Shown here in pieces: positions 52,734 to 62,757 of a DNA stretch of 64,000 nucleotides. Each line of letters starts with the position of its first letter. Position 1 is the stretch's first letter. A program made the position numbers and the translations under genes. The notes under the pieces were generated by a model that worked only from the letters and a program-made list of their open reading frames with translations, ran no database searches and was not told the DNA's origin. Source of the stretch: Streptomyces griseoloalbus (GTDB lineage: Bacteria; Actinomycetota; Actinomycetes; Streptomycetales; Streptomycetaceae); the NCBI GenBank assembly GCA_014650015.1, contig BMUD01000012.1:67714-131713 (forward strand), given 5' to 3'.

Positions 52734-55649
52734 ATGCATCCCCCACCCAGGAGACGCAGAGGCGTCCGGCGGTTATGGACGGCCGCCGCAGCGGCTCTCG
52801 CGCTTCCGCTCACGATGCTCTCGACGGGCTCGACCCCAGCTCAGGCGGCGGCTGTTCAGTGCAGCGTCGACTACCGCACCAACGACTGGGGCTCCGGCTT
52901 CACCGCGGATCTGACGCTCACCAACCGCGGTGCGGAGGCCGTCGACGGCTGGACCCTGACGTACGACTACGCCGGCAACCAGAAACTCGTGAACGGCTGG
53001 AACGGCAGCTGGTCGCAGTCCGGCAAGAGCGTGACCGTGAAGAACGCCGGGCACAACGCCCGGATCGCCGCCGGCGGCGCCGTCACGACCGGCGCCCAGT
53101 TCTCCTACAGCGGCGGCAACGCCGCCCCCACGTCCTTCGCGATCAACGGCACCACCTGCACCGGCGCCCACCAGCCGCCGATCACCGTGCTGACCAGCCC
53201 CGCGGCCGGCGCCGTCTACACGCAGGGCGCGACGGTCCCGCTCGCGGCGACCGCCGCGGCGGCCGACAACGCCACGATCTCCAAGGTCGAGTTCTACGAC
53301 GACACCGAGCTGCTGGGCACGGACACCAGTGCGCCCTTCACGCTCTCCGTCGCTGGTTTGACCGTGGGCAGTCATTCGCTGGTGGCGAAGGCGTACGACA
53401 GCATGGGCGCCTCCGCCAGTTCCACCCCGGTCGGCATCACGGTCGCCTCGGGTCCCGCCGTGGTGGCCACGCCGTCCCAACTCGGCGTCCAGCAGGGCAA
53501 GTCGGGCACGTTCGAGGTGAAGCTGTCCAAGCAGCCGAGCGCCAATGTGACCGTCACGACGACCCGAGCGAGCGGAAACGCGGGGCTGTCGGTCTCCGGT
53601 GGGGGCTCGCTCACGTTCACGCCGTCGAACTGGAACACCGCGCAGCGGGTGACGATCGCCGCCGACTCCTCCGGCACCGGATCGGCCGTCTTCGAGTCCT
53701 CGGCACCGGGCCACGCCAAGGCGGCGGTCACGGTGACGCAGCTGGGTGCGACGAAGGCGTACGACGCGCGCTTCCTGGAGCTGTACGGGAAGATCACCGA
53801 CCCGGCGAACGGCTACTTCTCGCCCGAGGGCGTCCCGTACCACTCGGTCGAGACGCTGATCGTCGAGGCACCGGACCACGGCCACGAGACCACCTCGGAG
53901 GCGTACAGCTACCTGCTGTGGCTCCAGGCGATGTACGGCAAGGTGACCGGTGACTGGTCGAAGTTCAACGGGGCCTGGGAGATCATGGAGAAGTACATGA
54001 TCCCGACCCACGCCGACCAGCCGACCAACTCCTTCTACAACGCCTCGAAGCCGGCGACGTACGCGCCCGAGTACGACACCCCCAACCAGTACCCGTCCGC
54101 ACTCGACACGGGCGTTTCGGTCGGCCCCGACCCGATCGCAGCCGAGCTGAAGTCCGCCTACGGCACGGACGACGTCTACGGCATGCACTGGATCCAGGAC
54201 GTCGACAACATCTATGGCTACGGCAACTCGCCCGGCAAGTGCGAGGCGGGTCCGTCGGACACCGGACCGTCGTACATCAACACCTTCCAGCGCGGCCCGC
54301 AGGAGTCGGTGTGGGAGACCGTGCCGCAGCCGACCTGCGACGCCTTCAAGTACGGCGGCACCAACGGCTACCTGGACCTGTTCACCAAGGACGCCTCGTA
54401 CGCCAAGCAGTGGAAGTTCACCAACGCCCCGGACGCCGACGCGCGCGCCGTGCAGGCCGCGTACTGGGCGGACAAGTGGGCCGACGAGCAGGGCAAGGGC
54501 TCCGCGGTCTCCGCGACCGTCGCCAAGGCCGCGAAGATGGGCGACTACCTGCGCTACGCCATGTTCGACAAGTACTTCAAGAAGATCGGCAACTGCACCA
54601 GCCCCTCCTGCCCGGCCGGCACCGGCAAGGACGCCTCGCACTACCTGCTGTCCTGGTACTACGCCTGGGGCGGTGCCACCGACACCTCGGCGGGCTGGGC
54701 CTGGCGCATCGGTTCCAGCCACGCCCACGGCGGCTACCAGAACCCCCTGGCGGCCCACGCCCTCAGCTCCTACGCGGACCTGAAGCCCAAGTCGGCCACG
54801 GGTGCGGCGGACTGGGCCAAGTCCCTCGACCGGCAGCTGGAGTTCTACCGCTGGCTGCAGTCCGACGAGGGCGGCATCGCGGGCGGCGCGACCAACAGCT
54901 GGGCGGGCCGGTACACGACACCGCCGTCCGGGACGCCGACGTTCTACGGCATGCACTACGACGAGAAGCCGGTGTACCACGACCCGCCGTCCAACCAGTG
55001 GTTCGGCTTCCAGGCGTGGTCCATGGAGCGGGTCGCCGAGTACTACCAGCAGACGGGTGACGCCGACGCCAAGGTCGTCCTCGACAAGTGGGTCGACTGG
55101 GCGCTGTCGGAGACCACGATCAACCCCGACGGCTCCTTCCGGATCCCGTCGACACTGCAGTGGTCGGGCAAGCCGGACACCTGGAACCCGTCGTCGCCCG
55201 GCGCCAACAGCGGACTGCACGTCACCGTCGCCGACTACACCAACGACGTCGGTGTGGCCGCGGCCTACGCCAAGACGCTGACGTACTACGCCGACCGCTC
55301 CGGTGACACGGAGGCGGCGTCCACGGCGAAGGCGCTGCTCGACGGCATGTGGGCCAACAACCAGGACGCACTCGGTATCGCCGTCCCGGAGACCCGCGCC
55401 GACTACAACCGCTTCGACGACCCGATCCACGTCCCGAGCGGCTGGACCGGCACCATGCCCAACGGCGACACGATCAACTCGTCGTCGACCTTCCAGTCGA
55501 TCCGGTCCTTCTACCAGGACGACCCGGCCTGGTCGAAGATCGAAAGCTACCTCGAGGGCGGCGCCGCGCCGACCTTCACGTACCACCGGTTCTGGGCCCA
55601 GGCCGACATCGCCCTGGCCATGGGCTCGTACGCGGAGCTTCTCGAATAG
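52734..55649 (+). CDS. Secreted GH48 cellulase with N-terminal CBM2 and two Ig-like modules
   Basis: This 971-residue processive cellulase acts with GH6 on crystalline cellulose. After a signal peptide (about 1-39) come a CBM2 (about 41-143), an Ig-like module (about 148-238, [13 protein letters not shown]), a second beta module (about 242-335), and the GH48 catalytic domain (about 343-971). E389 in [12 protein letters not shown] corresponds to the catalytic acid, with E378 11 residues before it, as in characterised GH48 enzymes. Transcription is set by the promoter and CebR box just upstream. Confidence 0.95.
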   Translation: MHPPPRRRRGVRRLWTAAAAALALPLTMLSTGSTPAQAAAVQCSVDYRTNDWGSGFTADLTLTNRGAEAVDGWTLTYDYAGNQKLVNGWNGSWSQSGKSVTVKNAGHNARIAAGGAVTTGAQFSYSGGNAAPTSFAINGTTCTGAHQPPITVLTSPAAGAVYTQGATVPLAATAAAADNATISKVEFYDDTELLGTDTSAPFTLSVAGLTVGSHSLVAKAYDSMGASASSTPVGITVASGPAVVATPSQLGVQQGKSGTFEVKLSKQPSANVTVTTTRASGNAGLSVSGGGSLTFTPSNWNTAQRVTIAADSSGTGSAVFESSAPGHAKAAVTVTQLGATKAYDARFLELYGKITDPANGYFSPEGVPYHSVETLIVEAPDHGHETTSEAYSYLLWLQAMYGKVTGDWSKFNGAWEIMEKYMIPTHADQPTNSFYNASKPATYAPEYDTPNQYPSALDTGVSVGPDPIAAELKSAYGTDDVYGMHWIQDVDNIYGYGNSPGKCEAGPSDTGPSYINTFQRGPQESVWETVPQPTCDAFKYGGTNGYLDLFTKDASYAKQWKFTNAPDADARAVQAAYWADKWADEQGKGSAVSATVAKAAKMGDYLRYAMFDKYFKKIGNCTSPSCPAGTGKDASHYLLSWYYAWGGATDTSAGWAWRIGSSHAHGGYQNPLAAHALSSYADLKPKSATGAADWAKSLDRQLEFYRWLQSDEGGIAGGATNSWAGRYTTPPSGTPTFYGMHYDEKPVYHDPPSNQWFGFQAWSMERVAEYYQQTGDADAKVVLDKWVDWALSETTINPDGSFRIPSTLQWSGKPDTWNPSSPGANSGLHVTVADYTNDVGVAAAYAKTLTYYADRSGDTEAASTAKALLDGMWANNQDALGIAVPETRADYNRFDDPIHVPSGWTGTMPNGDTINSSSTFQSIRSFYQDDPAWSKIESYLEGGAAPTFTYHRFWAQADIALAMGSYAELLE

Positions 55650-55672
55650 CCCCCGCCGACGCTCCGCGTACC

Positions 55673-55697
55673 GGCCCCGGCACCTGACGCCGGGGCC
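55673..55697 (+). terminator. Short hairpin after GH48
   Basis: Perfect 9-bp arms GGCCCCGGC and GCCGGGGCC flank a 7-base loop, 24 bases beyond the GH48 stop. Confidence 0.65.
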
Positions 55698-55701
55698 ACC
55701 C

Positions 55702-55797
55702 GGCCGGGCGGCCTCCCCGGGCCCCGTCGTCCGCCTCCCGTCCGCCTCATGGCGGGAGGCGGACGACGGGACCCCGCACACGGGAGGCCGCCCGGCC
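55702..55797. repeat. Large nested palindrome between GH48 and GH74
   Basis: Two perfect inverted repeats are nested: an outer 16-bp pair (55702-55717 with 55782-55797) and an inner 18-bp pair (55723-55740 with 55753-55770), with a 12-base loop. Together with the preceding short hairpin they form an extended structure just 46 bases before the GH74 start. It could act as a terminator, attenuator or mRNA stabiliser. Confidence 0.8.
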
Positions 55798-55842
55798 CTC
55801 GCACGCTCCCCACTGCCCCTCCCCCTGAGGAAGGAACGCACC

Positions 55843-58497
55843 GTGCGAAGAACCCGCATCCTGACGACCGTGCTCGCGCTGGCGGCCGGTCTGCTCGCGG
55901 GCGGCCCGCCCGCCCTGGCCGCAGGCCCCCCGGAACCGGCCACGACCCTGGCCGCCGACACCTACACCTGGAAGAACGCGCGCGTCGACGGCGGCGGCTT
56001 CGTGCCCGGCATCGTCTTCAACCGCGGCGAGAAGGACCTGGCCTACGCCCGCACGGACATCGGCGGCGCCTACCGCTGGCAGGAGTCCACCAAGACCTGG
56101 ACCCCGCTGCTGGACTCGGTCGGCTGGGACGACTGGGGACACACCGGCGTGGTGAGCCTCGCCTCCGACTCCGTCGACCCCGACCGGGTGTACGCGGCGG
56201 TCGGCACGTACACCAACGACTGGGATCCCGGGAACGGCGCGGTGCTGCGCTCCGCCGACCGGGGCGCGAGCTGGCAGAAGGCCGCGCTGCCGTTCAAGCT
56301 GGGCGGGAACATGCCGGGCCGGGGCATGGGCGAACGCCTGGCCGTCGACCCGAACCGCAACAGCGTGCTGTACCTGGGCGCGCCCAGCGGGAAGGGGCTG
56401 TGGCGGTCGACCGACTCGGGCGCGAGCTGGTCGCAGGTGACGAACTTCCCCAACGTCGGGGACTACGCGCAGGATCCGAGCGACACCTCCGGCTACGCGT
56501 CCGACAACCAGGGCATCGTCTGGGTCACCTTCGACGAGTCGACGGGCAGCGCGGGGACGGCGACGAAGACGGTCTACGTCGGTGTCGCCGACAAGGAGAA
56601 CGCCGTGTACCGGTCGACGGACGCGGGCGCGACCTGGCAGCGGCTGGCCGGGCAGCCGACGGGATACCTGGCCCACAAGGGGGTGCTGGACGCGGAGAAC
56701 GGCTATCTGTACCTCGCGTACAGCGACACCGGCGGCCCCTACGACGGAGGCAAGGGCCGCCTGTACCGGTACGCGACGGCGACCGGCACCTGGACGGACA
56801 TCAGTCCGGTCGCCGAGGCCGACACGTCCTACGGCTTCAGCGGACTGACCGTGGACCGGCAGAACCCGGGCACGGTGATGGCGACGGCGTACAGCTCCTG
56901 GTGGCCGGACACCCAGATCTTCCGCTCCGGGGACAGCGGGGCGACCTGGACGAAGGCGTGGGACTACACGTCGTACCCGAACCGCGAGAACCGCTACACC
57001 ATGGACGTGTCGTCCGTGCCGTGGCTGACCTGGGGCGCCAACCCCTCCCCGCCCGAACAGACCCCGAAGCTGGGCTGGATGACCGAGGCGCTGGAGATCG
57101 ACCCCTTCGACCCCGACCGCATGATGTACGGCACCGGGGCGACGATCTACGGCTCCGAGAACCTCACGAACTGGGACACCGGCTCGAAGTTCACCATCAC
57201 GCCCATGGTGCGGGGCCTGGAGGAGACGGCCGTCAACGACCTCGCCTCTCCCCCGTCGGGCGCGCCGCTGCTGAGCGCGCTCGGTGACATCGGCGGCTTC
57301 CGGCACACGGATCTCACCAAGGTGCCGTCGATGATGTTCACCCAGCCCAACTTCACCTCGACGACGAGCCTGGACTTCGCCGAGTCGAACCCGGACACGG
57401 TGGTGCGGGCGGGCAACCTGGACTCCGGTCCGCACATCGCGTTCTCGACGGACAACGGCGCCAACTGGTTCGCGGGCACGGACCCTTCGGGCGTCAGCGG
57501 GGGCGGCACGGTCGCGGCGGCGGCCGACGGCAGCCGGTTCGTGTGGAGCCCGCAGGGTGCCGGCGTGCACCACGCGACCGGGTTCGGCACGTCCTGGTCC
57601 GCGTCGAGCGGCATCCCGGCGGGGGCGATCGTCGAGTCCGACCGGGTGGACCCGAAGACGTTCTACGGCTTCAAGTCCGGCAGGTTCTACGTCAGTAAGG
57701 ACGGCGGGGCGACCTTCTCGGCCTCGTCCGCGACCGGCCTGCCCAGCGGTGACAGCGTGCGCTTCAAGGCGCTGCCGGGTGCGAAGGGCGACGTCTGGCT
57801 GGCCGGCGGTGCGAGCGACGGGGCGTACGGCCTGTGGCACTCCACGGACGCCGGAGCGACGTTCACGAAACTGACGAACGTCGACGAGGCCGACGCCGTC
57901 GGCTTCGGCAAGGCGGCACCCGGCGCCTCGTACCAGACCCTCTTCACCAGCGCGAAGATCGACGGCGTACGGGGCATCTTCCGTTCCACGGACAAGGGCA
58001 CGACCTGGACCCGCGTCAACGACGACGCCCACCAGTGGGGCTGGACCGGCGCGGCGATCACCGGTGACCCGCGGGTCTACGGCCGCGTCTACGTGGCGAC
58101 CAACGGCCGCGGCATCGTCTACGGCGACACCGGGGACGACACGGGCCCCGGCCCGGACCCGGACCCGGACCCGTCCGGCGCCTGCGAGGTGACGTACAAG
58201 ATCACCAACCAGTGGTCCGACGGCTTCCAGGCCGACGTGCGGCTGACCAACACGGGATCGACCACCTGGAACGGCTGGTCCCTGAACTGGTCCTTCACCG
58301 ACGGCCAGAAGATCTCGCAGCTCTGGAACGCGTCCCACACCCAGTCGGGACCGGCGGTGACGGTACGCGACACCGGCTGGAACGGCACGGTGGCGGCAGG
58401 CTCGTCGGCCGCCTTCGGCTTCACGGCGAGCAGGTCGGCGGCGAACACCGCACCGACGGCCTTCGAGCTGGGTGGGCAGACCTGCGCGGTGCGCTGA
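55843..58497 (+). CDS. Secreted xyloglucanase, GH74, with C-terminal CBM2
   Basis: This 884-residue enzyme cleaves xyloglucan. A signal peptide (about 1-28) leads into a double seven-bladed propeller. D72 (ARTDIGGAYRW) and D482 (LGDIGGF) correspond to the catalytic aspartates of GH74. Asp-box-like repeats such as STDSGASW occur throughout. A DPDPDPS linker precedes a CBM2 (about 783-884). GAGGAAGGA lies 6 bases before GTG 55843. It follows GH48 on the same strand, separated by strong hairpins; no separate CebR box is visible, so it may depend partly on read-through. Confidence 0.92.
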   Translation: MRRTRILTTVLALAAGLLAGGPPALAAGPPEPATTLAADTYTWKNARVDGGGFVPGIVFNRGEKDLAYARTDIGGAYRWQESTKTWTPLLDSVGWDDWGHTGVVSLASDSVDPDRVYAAVGTYTNDWDPGNGAVLRSADRGASWQKAALPFKLGGNMPGRGMGERLAVDPNRNSVLYLGAPSGKGLWRSTDSGASWSQVTNFPNVGDYAQDPSDTSGYASDNQGIVWVTFDESTGSAGTATKTVYVGVADKENAVYRSTDAGATWQRLAGQPTGYLAHKGVLDAENGYLYLAYSDTGGPYDGGKGRLYRYATATGTWTDISPVAEADTSYGFSGLTVDRQNPGTVMATAYSSWWPDTQIFRSGDSGATWTKAWDYTSYPNRENRYTMDVSSVPWLTWGANPSPPEQTPKLGWMTEALEIDPFDPDRMMYGTGATIYGSENLTNWDTGSKFTITPMVRGLEETAVNDLASPPSGAPLLSALGDIGGFRHTDLTKVPSMMFTQPNFTSTTSLDFAESNPDTVVRAGNLDSGPHIAFSTDNGANWFAGTDPSGVSGGGTVAAAADGSRFVWSPQGAGVHHATGFGTSWSASSGIPAGAIVESDRVDPKTFYGFKSGRFYVSKDGGATFSASSATGLPSGDSVRFKALPGAKGDVWLAGGASDGAYGLWHSTDAGATFTKLTNVDEADAVGFGKAAPGASYQTLFTSAKIDGVRGIFRSTDKGTTWTRVNDDAHQWGWTGAAITGDPRVYGRVYVATNGRGIVYGDTGDDTGPGPDPDPDPSGACEVTYKITNQWSDGFQADVRLTNTGSTTWNGWSLNWSFTDGQKISQLWNASHTQSGPAVTVRDTGWNGTVAAGSSAAFGFTASRSAANTAPTAFELGGQTCAVR

Positions 58498-58553
58498 ACA
58501 TCGCCGGTGGAGAATGATGCCCGGACTCCACCGGCGACAGCGAAGGAGACCCG

Positions 58554-59120
58554 ATGCACGGGCGCATCATCTTCCTGAACGGCACGTCCAGTTCGGGAAA
58601 GTCCAGCATCGCGCGGGAACTCCTGCGCGTCCTGGACGACCCGCACTTCCACATGCCCGTGGACTCCTTCCACGCGATGCGGTCACGCCGGGAGATCGCC
58701 GCGGACGAACTGCCCGACGTGCTGCACCGCACCTGGAAGGGGTTCCACCGGGCGGTCGCCGGTATGGCGGCGGCGGGAAACAACGTGGTGGTCGATCACG
58801 TACTGAGCGAGGAGTGGCGCCTGCTGGACTGCCTCGAGCTGTTCCCCGCGCGGGATGTCGTCCTGGTCGGCGTGCGCTGCTCGCTGGAGGAACTGCAACG
58901 GCGCGAACAGGCGCGCGGCGACCGCCCGGCAGGGCTGGCGGCCCGGCAGTTCGAGCAGGTCCACGCGCACGGCCTGTACGACATCGCATGCGACACGACC
59001 ACGGCCAGTGCCACGGACTGCGCCCGCCGGATCAGCGCCTTCCTGCCGCAACGGCCACTCCCCACCGCGTTCGAGAGACTCCGCACGGTGCTGCGCCCAG
59101 GCCTGCGGCCGGAGGCCTGA
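58554..59120 (+). CDS. Chloramphenicol phosphotransferase-like kinase
   Basis: This 188-residue P-loop protein resembles chloramphenicol 3-O-phosphotransferase. The Walker A motif is LNGTSSSGKSSIA (about 8-20). D37 in HMPVDSFHAM sits at the position of the catalytic aspartate in the S. venezuelae enzyme. VVVDHVLSEEW and RREQARGDRPAGLA complete the family pattern. It could inactivate chloramphenicol or phosphorylate another small alcohol. No chloramphenicol-synthesis genes are near, so the role as resistance gene is unproven. It follows GH74 by 56 bases. Confidence 0.85.
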   Translation: MHGRIIFLNGTSSSGKSSIARELLRVLDDPHFHMPVDSFHAMRSRREIAADELPDVLHRTWKGFHRAVAGMAAAGNNVVVDHVLSEEWRLLDCLELFPARDVVLVGVRCSLEELQRREQARGDRPAGLAARQFEQVHAHGLYDIACDTTTASATDCARRISAFLPQRPLPTAFERLRTVLRPGLRPEA

Positions 59121-59191
59121 CGGACCCGGGCCATCGGTGCGCGAACTACGATCACGTCCGGACCACCACCACGCTGGGAAGGACGACCGTC

Positions 59192-59575
59192 ATCAAGCTT
59201 CTGCGACCCGCCCTCGCCGCCACGCTCCTGGCCTCCGTCACCGCCTGCGGCGCTTCGTCCGTGCCGGCGGCCCCGGCCGACACCACGACCGGCGCGGCCG
59301 CCGCCGAGCCGCGCCGTTCGTCGGCCGCTCAGCCGGTCACCGCCGGCATGCCCGATGTCATCGGCGGCAACGCCGGACGCGCGCAGGAGCAGATGGGCTC
59401 CGGCATCGACATGGTCTTCGAGGACGCGAGCGGACGGGGCCGTCCAGTGGACGACCCCGCCGCGTGGAAGATCTGCACCTCCCGACCGGGGCCGTACCAG
59501 CAGCTCACCGATGACCCGGTGGTCTTCGGCGTGGTGGGGGTTTCGGAGAGCTGTCAGGACACGGTCCCGCGGTAG
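59192..59575 (+). CDS. Small PASTA-like lipoprotein lacking a canonical start codon
   Basis: The reading frame encodes about 127 residues: a short lipoprotein signal (KLLRPALAATLLASVTAC, lipidated cysteine near residue 19), an Ala/Thr-rich spacer, and a domain starting MPDVIGGNAGRAQEQMGSG that resembles a PASTA repeat. It ends with a probable disulfide pair. No ATG, GTG or TTG lies at the expected place. GGAAGGA (59176-59182) is followed by GTC and then ATC at 59192. Either a rare ATC start is used, the start was lost by a GTG-to-GTC change, or the sequence has an error. Far upstream starts would overlap the whole preceding gene. Confidence 0.6.
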   Translation: MKLLRPALAATLLASVTACGASSVPAAPADTTTGAAAAEPRRSSAAQPVTAGMPDVIGGNAGRAQEQMGSGIDMVFEDASGRGRPVDDPAAWKICTSRPGPYQQLTDDPVVFGVVGVSESCQDTVPR

Positions 59576-59620
59576 TCGGCCACGGTCCGACGCGGCACCG
59601 GGCTCCCTCGGCCGGGACGC

Positions 59621-61492
59621 TCAGGGAGTGAACACCGCGGGTCTCGTCGGCGTCGGCATGCCGTCGCCGAGGAAGAAGCCGGTGTGCGGGGGCTGGTTGT
59701 AGGCGGTGTTCTGCCAGGACAGGGCCGTGCGGTACAGGGTGTCGTGGAGGAGCGTGGTGATTCTGCGGTCCGTGTCGTGCGGGGTGGAGTAGATGCGCAG
59801 CGCCGTGTTGTCGCCGGTGCGCCAGACGACCTCCTCGCGCCAGTCGCCGAGGATGTCGCCGGACAGCACGGGCGTGGACTTCGTGCCGTTGTTCGAGGCC
59901 ACGCCCGAGCCGGTCAGCAGGCGGGTGTCGGAGGAGGTGCCGTACTTGTCGATGTGGGTGCCGTCGAGGAGTTCGCGGACCGGGTCGCCGTCCCACCAGG
60001 CGAGGAAGTTGGCGGAGGACGGCTTGCGTCCCTTGGTGCCGCCGCCCTCGTCGCGGACGGAGCTGTCGGAGGAGGACCACATCTCGGGTCCGGAGTTGCC
60101 CGGCCAGATGTCCGCCGCGACTCCGCGTCCGTTGTCGCAGCAGGCGGAGAGCTTCCAGCGGACCGTGCCGTTCGCGGGGTTGATGTACAGCGCGGCGGGC
60201 TGGCTGGTGGACTCGGAGACCTTGTAGTACTCCAGGCCGGAGGTCGACGGGTCGAGGTCGCCGAGGTGCTGGGCGTCGCCGTGGCCGGTCCTGGCGGTCC
60301 ACAGGCCGTTGCCGTTGTCGTCGACGGCCATCGAGCCGTAGACGATCTCGTCCCGGCCGTCGTTGTCGACGTCCCCGACGGACAGACTGTGGGAGCCCTG
60401 ACCGTCGTAGCCCTTGCCGCTGTTGGTGGAGGAGTTGGTGTCGAAGGTCCAGCGGCGGGTGAAGGCGCCGCCCCGCCAGTCCCAGGCCGCGATGACGGTG
60501 CGGGTGTAGTAACCGCGGGCCATGATCAGGGAGGGGCGGGCGCCGTCCAGGTACGCGGTGCCGGCGAGGAAGCGGTCGACGCGGTTGCCGTAGGAGTCGC
60601 CCCAGGAGGAGACGGTGCCGCGGGCCGGGACGTAGTCGACGCTGCCCATCGCTTTGCCGGTCCGGCCGTTGAACATCGTCAGGTACTCGGGGCCGGCGAG
60701 TACGTACCCGCTGGAGTTGCGGTGGTCGGCCGAGGAGCTGCCGATGACCGCGCCGGTGCCGTCCTTCGTGCCGTCGGCGGTCTTCATGGCGACCTCGGCC
60801 TCGCCGTCGCCGTCGTAGTCGTACACCTGGAACTGCGTGTAGTGGGCGCCGGAGCGGATGTTGCGGCCCAGGTCGATGCGCCACAGCCGGGTGCCGTCGA
60901 GCTTGATGCCGTCGACGATCGTGTTGCCGGTGTACCCGGACTGGGAGTTGTCCTTGGCGTTGGTGGGCTGCCACTTGAGGACGATGTCGAGGGCGCCGTC
61001 GCCGTCGAGGTCGCCGACGGAGGCGTCGTTGGCCTCGTAGGTGTAGGAGACGCCGTCGGGGGTGGTGCCGCCGGACGGCGGGGAGAGTGGTACGTCCTTG
61101 TAGCCGGCGCGGAACTGGATCGCGTGGACGGAGTCGCCCTGCTCGACGCCGTTCACGACCGCGCGGACGGTGTAGTCGGCGTGGGAGGGCGCGCCGGAGT
61201 GGAAGTAGGTGGTGGAGCCGGTGACGGGAGTGGAGTTGACCTTGGTGCCGGCCCGGTAGACGTTGAAGGCGACGTCGTCCGGGTCGGTGCCGAGCCAGCG
61301 CCAGCCGACCAGGTTGCCGCTGCCGTTGTGGACGCTGACCACGCCCCGGTCGAGGGCCTCGACCTGGCGGGCGGTGGCGGCCTCGGCGGACGACGGCGAC
61401 AGCGCGGTCGGGCCGGCGCCGGCCAGCGCCGCCACGGCGAGTGCCGCGGGCAGCAGGACACGGCGTCTGCCGTGCCGGTGGGGATGTTTCAC
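59621..61492 (-). CDS. Secreted rhamnogalacturonan lyase, PL11 family
   Basis: This 623-residue enzyme cleaves the rhamnogalacturonan I backbone of pectin by beta-elimination. A signal peptide with basic start (KHPHRHGRRRVLLPAALAVAALAG) ends near residue 38. The mature part begins ATARQVEALDRGVVSVHNGSGNLVGWRWLGTD, typical of PL11. It continues as an eight-bladed propeller with calcium-type loops GDLDGDGALDIV, YDYDGDGEAEVA and GDVDNDGRDEIV. AGGAGG lies 8 bases before GTG 61492. It complements the cellulases for plant cell-wall use. Confidence 0.92.
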   Translation of the reverse strand: MKHPHRHGRRRVLLPAALAVAALAGAGPTALSPSSAEAATARQVEALDRGVVSVHNGSGNLVGWRWLGTDPDDVAFNVYRAGTKVNSTPVTGSTTYFHSGAPSHADYTVRAVVNGVEQGDSVHAIQFRAGYKDVPLSPPSGGTTPDGVSYTYEANDASVGDLDGDGALDIVLKWQPTNAKDNSQSGYTGNTIVDGIKLDGTRLWRIDLGRNIRSGAHYTQFQVYDYDGDGEAEVAMKTADGTKDGTGAVIGSSSADHRNSSGYVLAGPEYLTMFNGRTGKAMGSVDYVPARGTVSSWGDSYGNRVDRFLAGTAYLDGARPSLIMARGYYTRTVIAAWDWRGGAFTRRWTFDTNSSTNSGKGYDGQGSHSLSVGDVDNDGRDEIVYGSMAVDDNGNGLWTARTGHGDAQHLGDLDPSTSGLEYYKVSESTSQPAALYINPANGTVRWKLSACCDNGRGVAADIWPGNSGPEMWSSSDSSVRDEGGGTKGRKPSSANFLAWWDGDPVRELLDGTHIDKYGTSSDTRLLTGSGVASNNGTKSTPVLSGDILGDWREEVVWRTGDNTALRIYSTPHDTDRRITTLLHDTLYRTALSWQNTAYNQPPHTGFFLGDGMPTPTRPAVFTP

Positions 61493-61530
61493 GGGACGGA
61501 CCTCCTGGGAGGACGGACGGGTTCCGCCTC

Positions 61531-62304
61531 TCAGTCGCCGCCGGGGCCCCGCGGGTTGCCGTGCGGCGGCTTCCGGTAGGCACGGAGGCTGAACGCGGGG
61601 TCCGGGCGGGGCCGGTCCTGGTCGGGGAGCTCGGCCAGCCGGGCGGCGAAGCGGTCCGCGAGGGGGTCGCCGGGGGGCAGGGTGACGAACCAGCCGCGTC
61701 GCAGGTCCGCGATGGTGCGACGGGGGCTGCGGCCCTGTCCGTGCCCCCGGAAGCGGGCCCCTCCGGCGGGGACCAGGCCGTGTCCGGCGGCCAGGGCCTC
61801 GACCTCGTCGGGGGCGTCGGGCACCGGGCTGGGCGGACGGGCCGCGAGGATCGCGTCGATGTCGCTGCCGACGTTGTGGGAGGCGCCCTTGTGGACGGTG
61901 GTGACATAGACCCCGCCGGGCCGCAGTACGCGGGCGCACTCGCCGATCACCGCGCGTACGTCCTCGGGGCCGGGCATGAGGTGCAGCAGCCACACGCTGA
62001 CGACGGCGTCGAACCGGGCGTCCGCGAAGGGCAGCCGACGGCTGTCGGCGCGGACCACGGCGCCCGGCAGGCGGGCGGCGGCCATCCGGGTCATCGACGC
62101 GGCGAGGTCGACACCCGTCACGCGCAGACCCGCGCGGGCGGCGGCGAACCGCCGGGTCACGATGCCCGTGCCGCAGGCCGCGTCCAGCAGATCCCGCGCC
62201 CGTCCCGGTACGAGGCTCAGCACGGCGTCGGCGGCGGCCGCCGCCCGGGGTTCACCGCCGCGTAAGGCGTCGTACTGTTCGGCTTCCTCGTCGTAGTCCA
62301 GCAC
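61531..62304 (-). CDS. Class I SAM-dependent methyltransferase
   Basis: This 257-residue protein has the SAM motif LLDAACGTGIVTRRFAAA, the acidic GVDLAASM, and SVWLLHLMPGPEDVRAVIGECARVLRPGGVYVTTVHKG, as in UbiE/COQ5-like enzymes. The substrate is unknown. It starts with GTG 5 bases after the pterin dehydratase stop, so both are one transcript. Confidence 0.83.
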   Translation of the reverse strand: MLDYDEEAEQYDALRGGEPRAAAAADAVLSLVPGRARDLLDAACGTGIVTRRFAAARAGLRVTGVDLAASMTRMAAARLPGAVVRADSRRLPFADARFDAVVSVWLLHLMPGPEDVRAVIGECARVLRPGGVYVTTVHKGASHNVGSDIDAILAARPPSPVPDAPDEVEALAAGHGLVPAGGARFRGHGQGRSPRRTIADLRRGWFVTLPPGDPLADRFAARLAELPDQDRPRPDPAFSLRAYRKPPHGNPRGPGGD

Positions 62305-62309
62305 GCGCC

Positions 62310-62615
62310 TCAGTGTGCACCGTGTCCGGCTGCCAGGTCCTCCACCCTGCGGGCGAGCTCGATGTCCTTCTCGGTGACGGCGCCACCCGCGCTGTGGGTG
62401 TGCACGGACAGGGACACCGTGTCGTAGCCGAGGGTGAGGTCGGAGTGGTGGTCGAGTTCCTCCTGCACCTGGGCGATGTGGACGACCATCGCCGTCGCCG
62501 CGACGTGCGAGCCGAGCCGGTAGGAGCGGGTGAGGCGGTCCCCGTCGAGCGACCAGCCCGGCAGCTCGGCCAGCCGGTCCTCGATCTCCTTCTGCGACAG
62601 CGGTTCGACGGGCAT
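62310..62615 (-). CDS. 4a-hydroxytetrahydrobiopterin dehydratase (pterin-4a-carbinolamine dehydratase family)
   Basis: This 101-residue protein has the usual length of the family. The active-site pattern is EELDHHSDLTLGYDTVSLSVHTHSAGGAVTEKD, with the HH pair and a later H. It would recycle the oxidised pterin cofactor of aromatic amino-acid hydroxylases, though such pterin-using enzymes are not seen here. AAGGAG lies about 9 bases before ATG 62615. It leads the two-gene unit with the methyltransferase. Confidence 0.9.
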   Translation of the reverse strand: MPVEPLSQKEIEDRLAELPGWSLDGDRLTRSYRLGSHVAATAMVVHIAQVQEELDHHSDLTLGYDTVSLSVHTHSAGGAVTEKDIELARRVEDLAAGHGAH

Positions 62616-62745
62616 GGGCTGTGCTCCTTCGCCGGTTCGGTCCTCGTCGGCACCCCGTACGGGGCTCGCCTCCCAGGCTGCCACAGCAGCGGCCCCGAGG
62701 CCCTGGTCAGCAGCGTGCGGCTCCCCGGAACGGCCGTTTCTCGAC

Positions 62746-62751
62746 TACGGT
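62746..62751 (+). promoter_or_regulatory. Candidate -10 element for a leaderless regulator gene
   Basis: TACGGT ends 6 bases before the ATG at 62758. No ribosome-binding site precedes that ATG, which fits a leaderless transcript. No clear -35 is seen. Confidence 0.35.
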
Positions 62752-62757
62752 CCCGGC

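Noticed and set aside
52773-55961. A 1062-codon open frame on the minus strand opposite GH48
   Set aside because: It has arginine/valine-rich composition without domain signals, whereas the plus strand encodes an unambiguous GH48 enzyme with promoter and operator.
58472-59191. A far-upstream start for the PASTA-like lipoprotein
   Set aside because: It would overlap the whole kinase gene in another frame and bury the lipoprotein signal in the middle of the protein.
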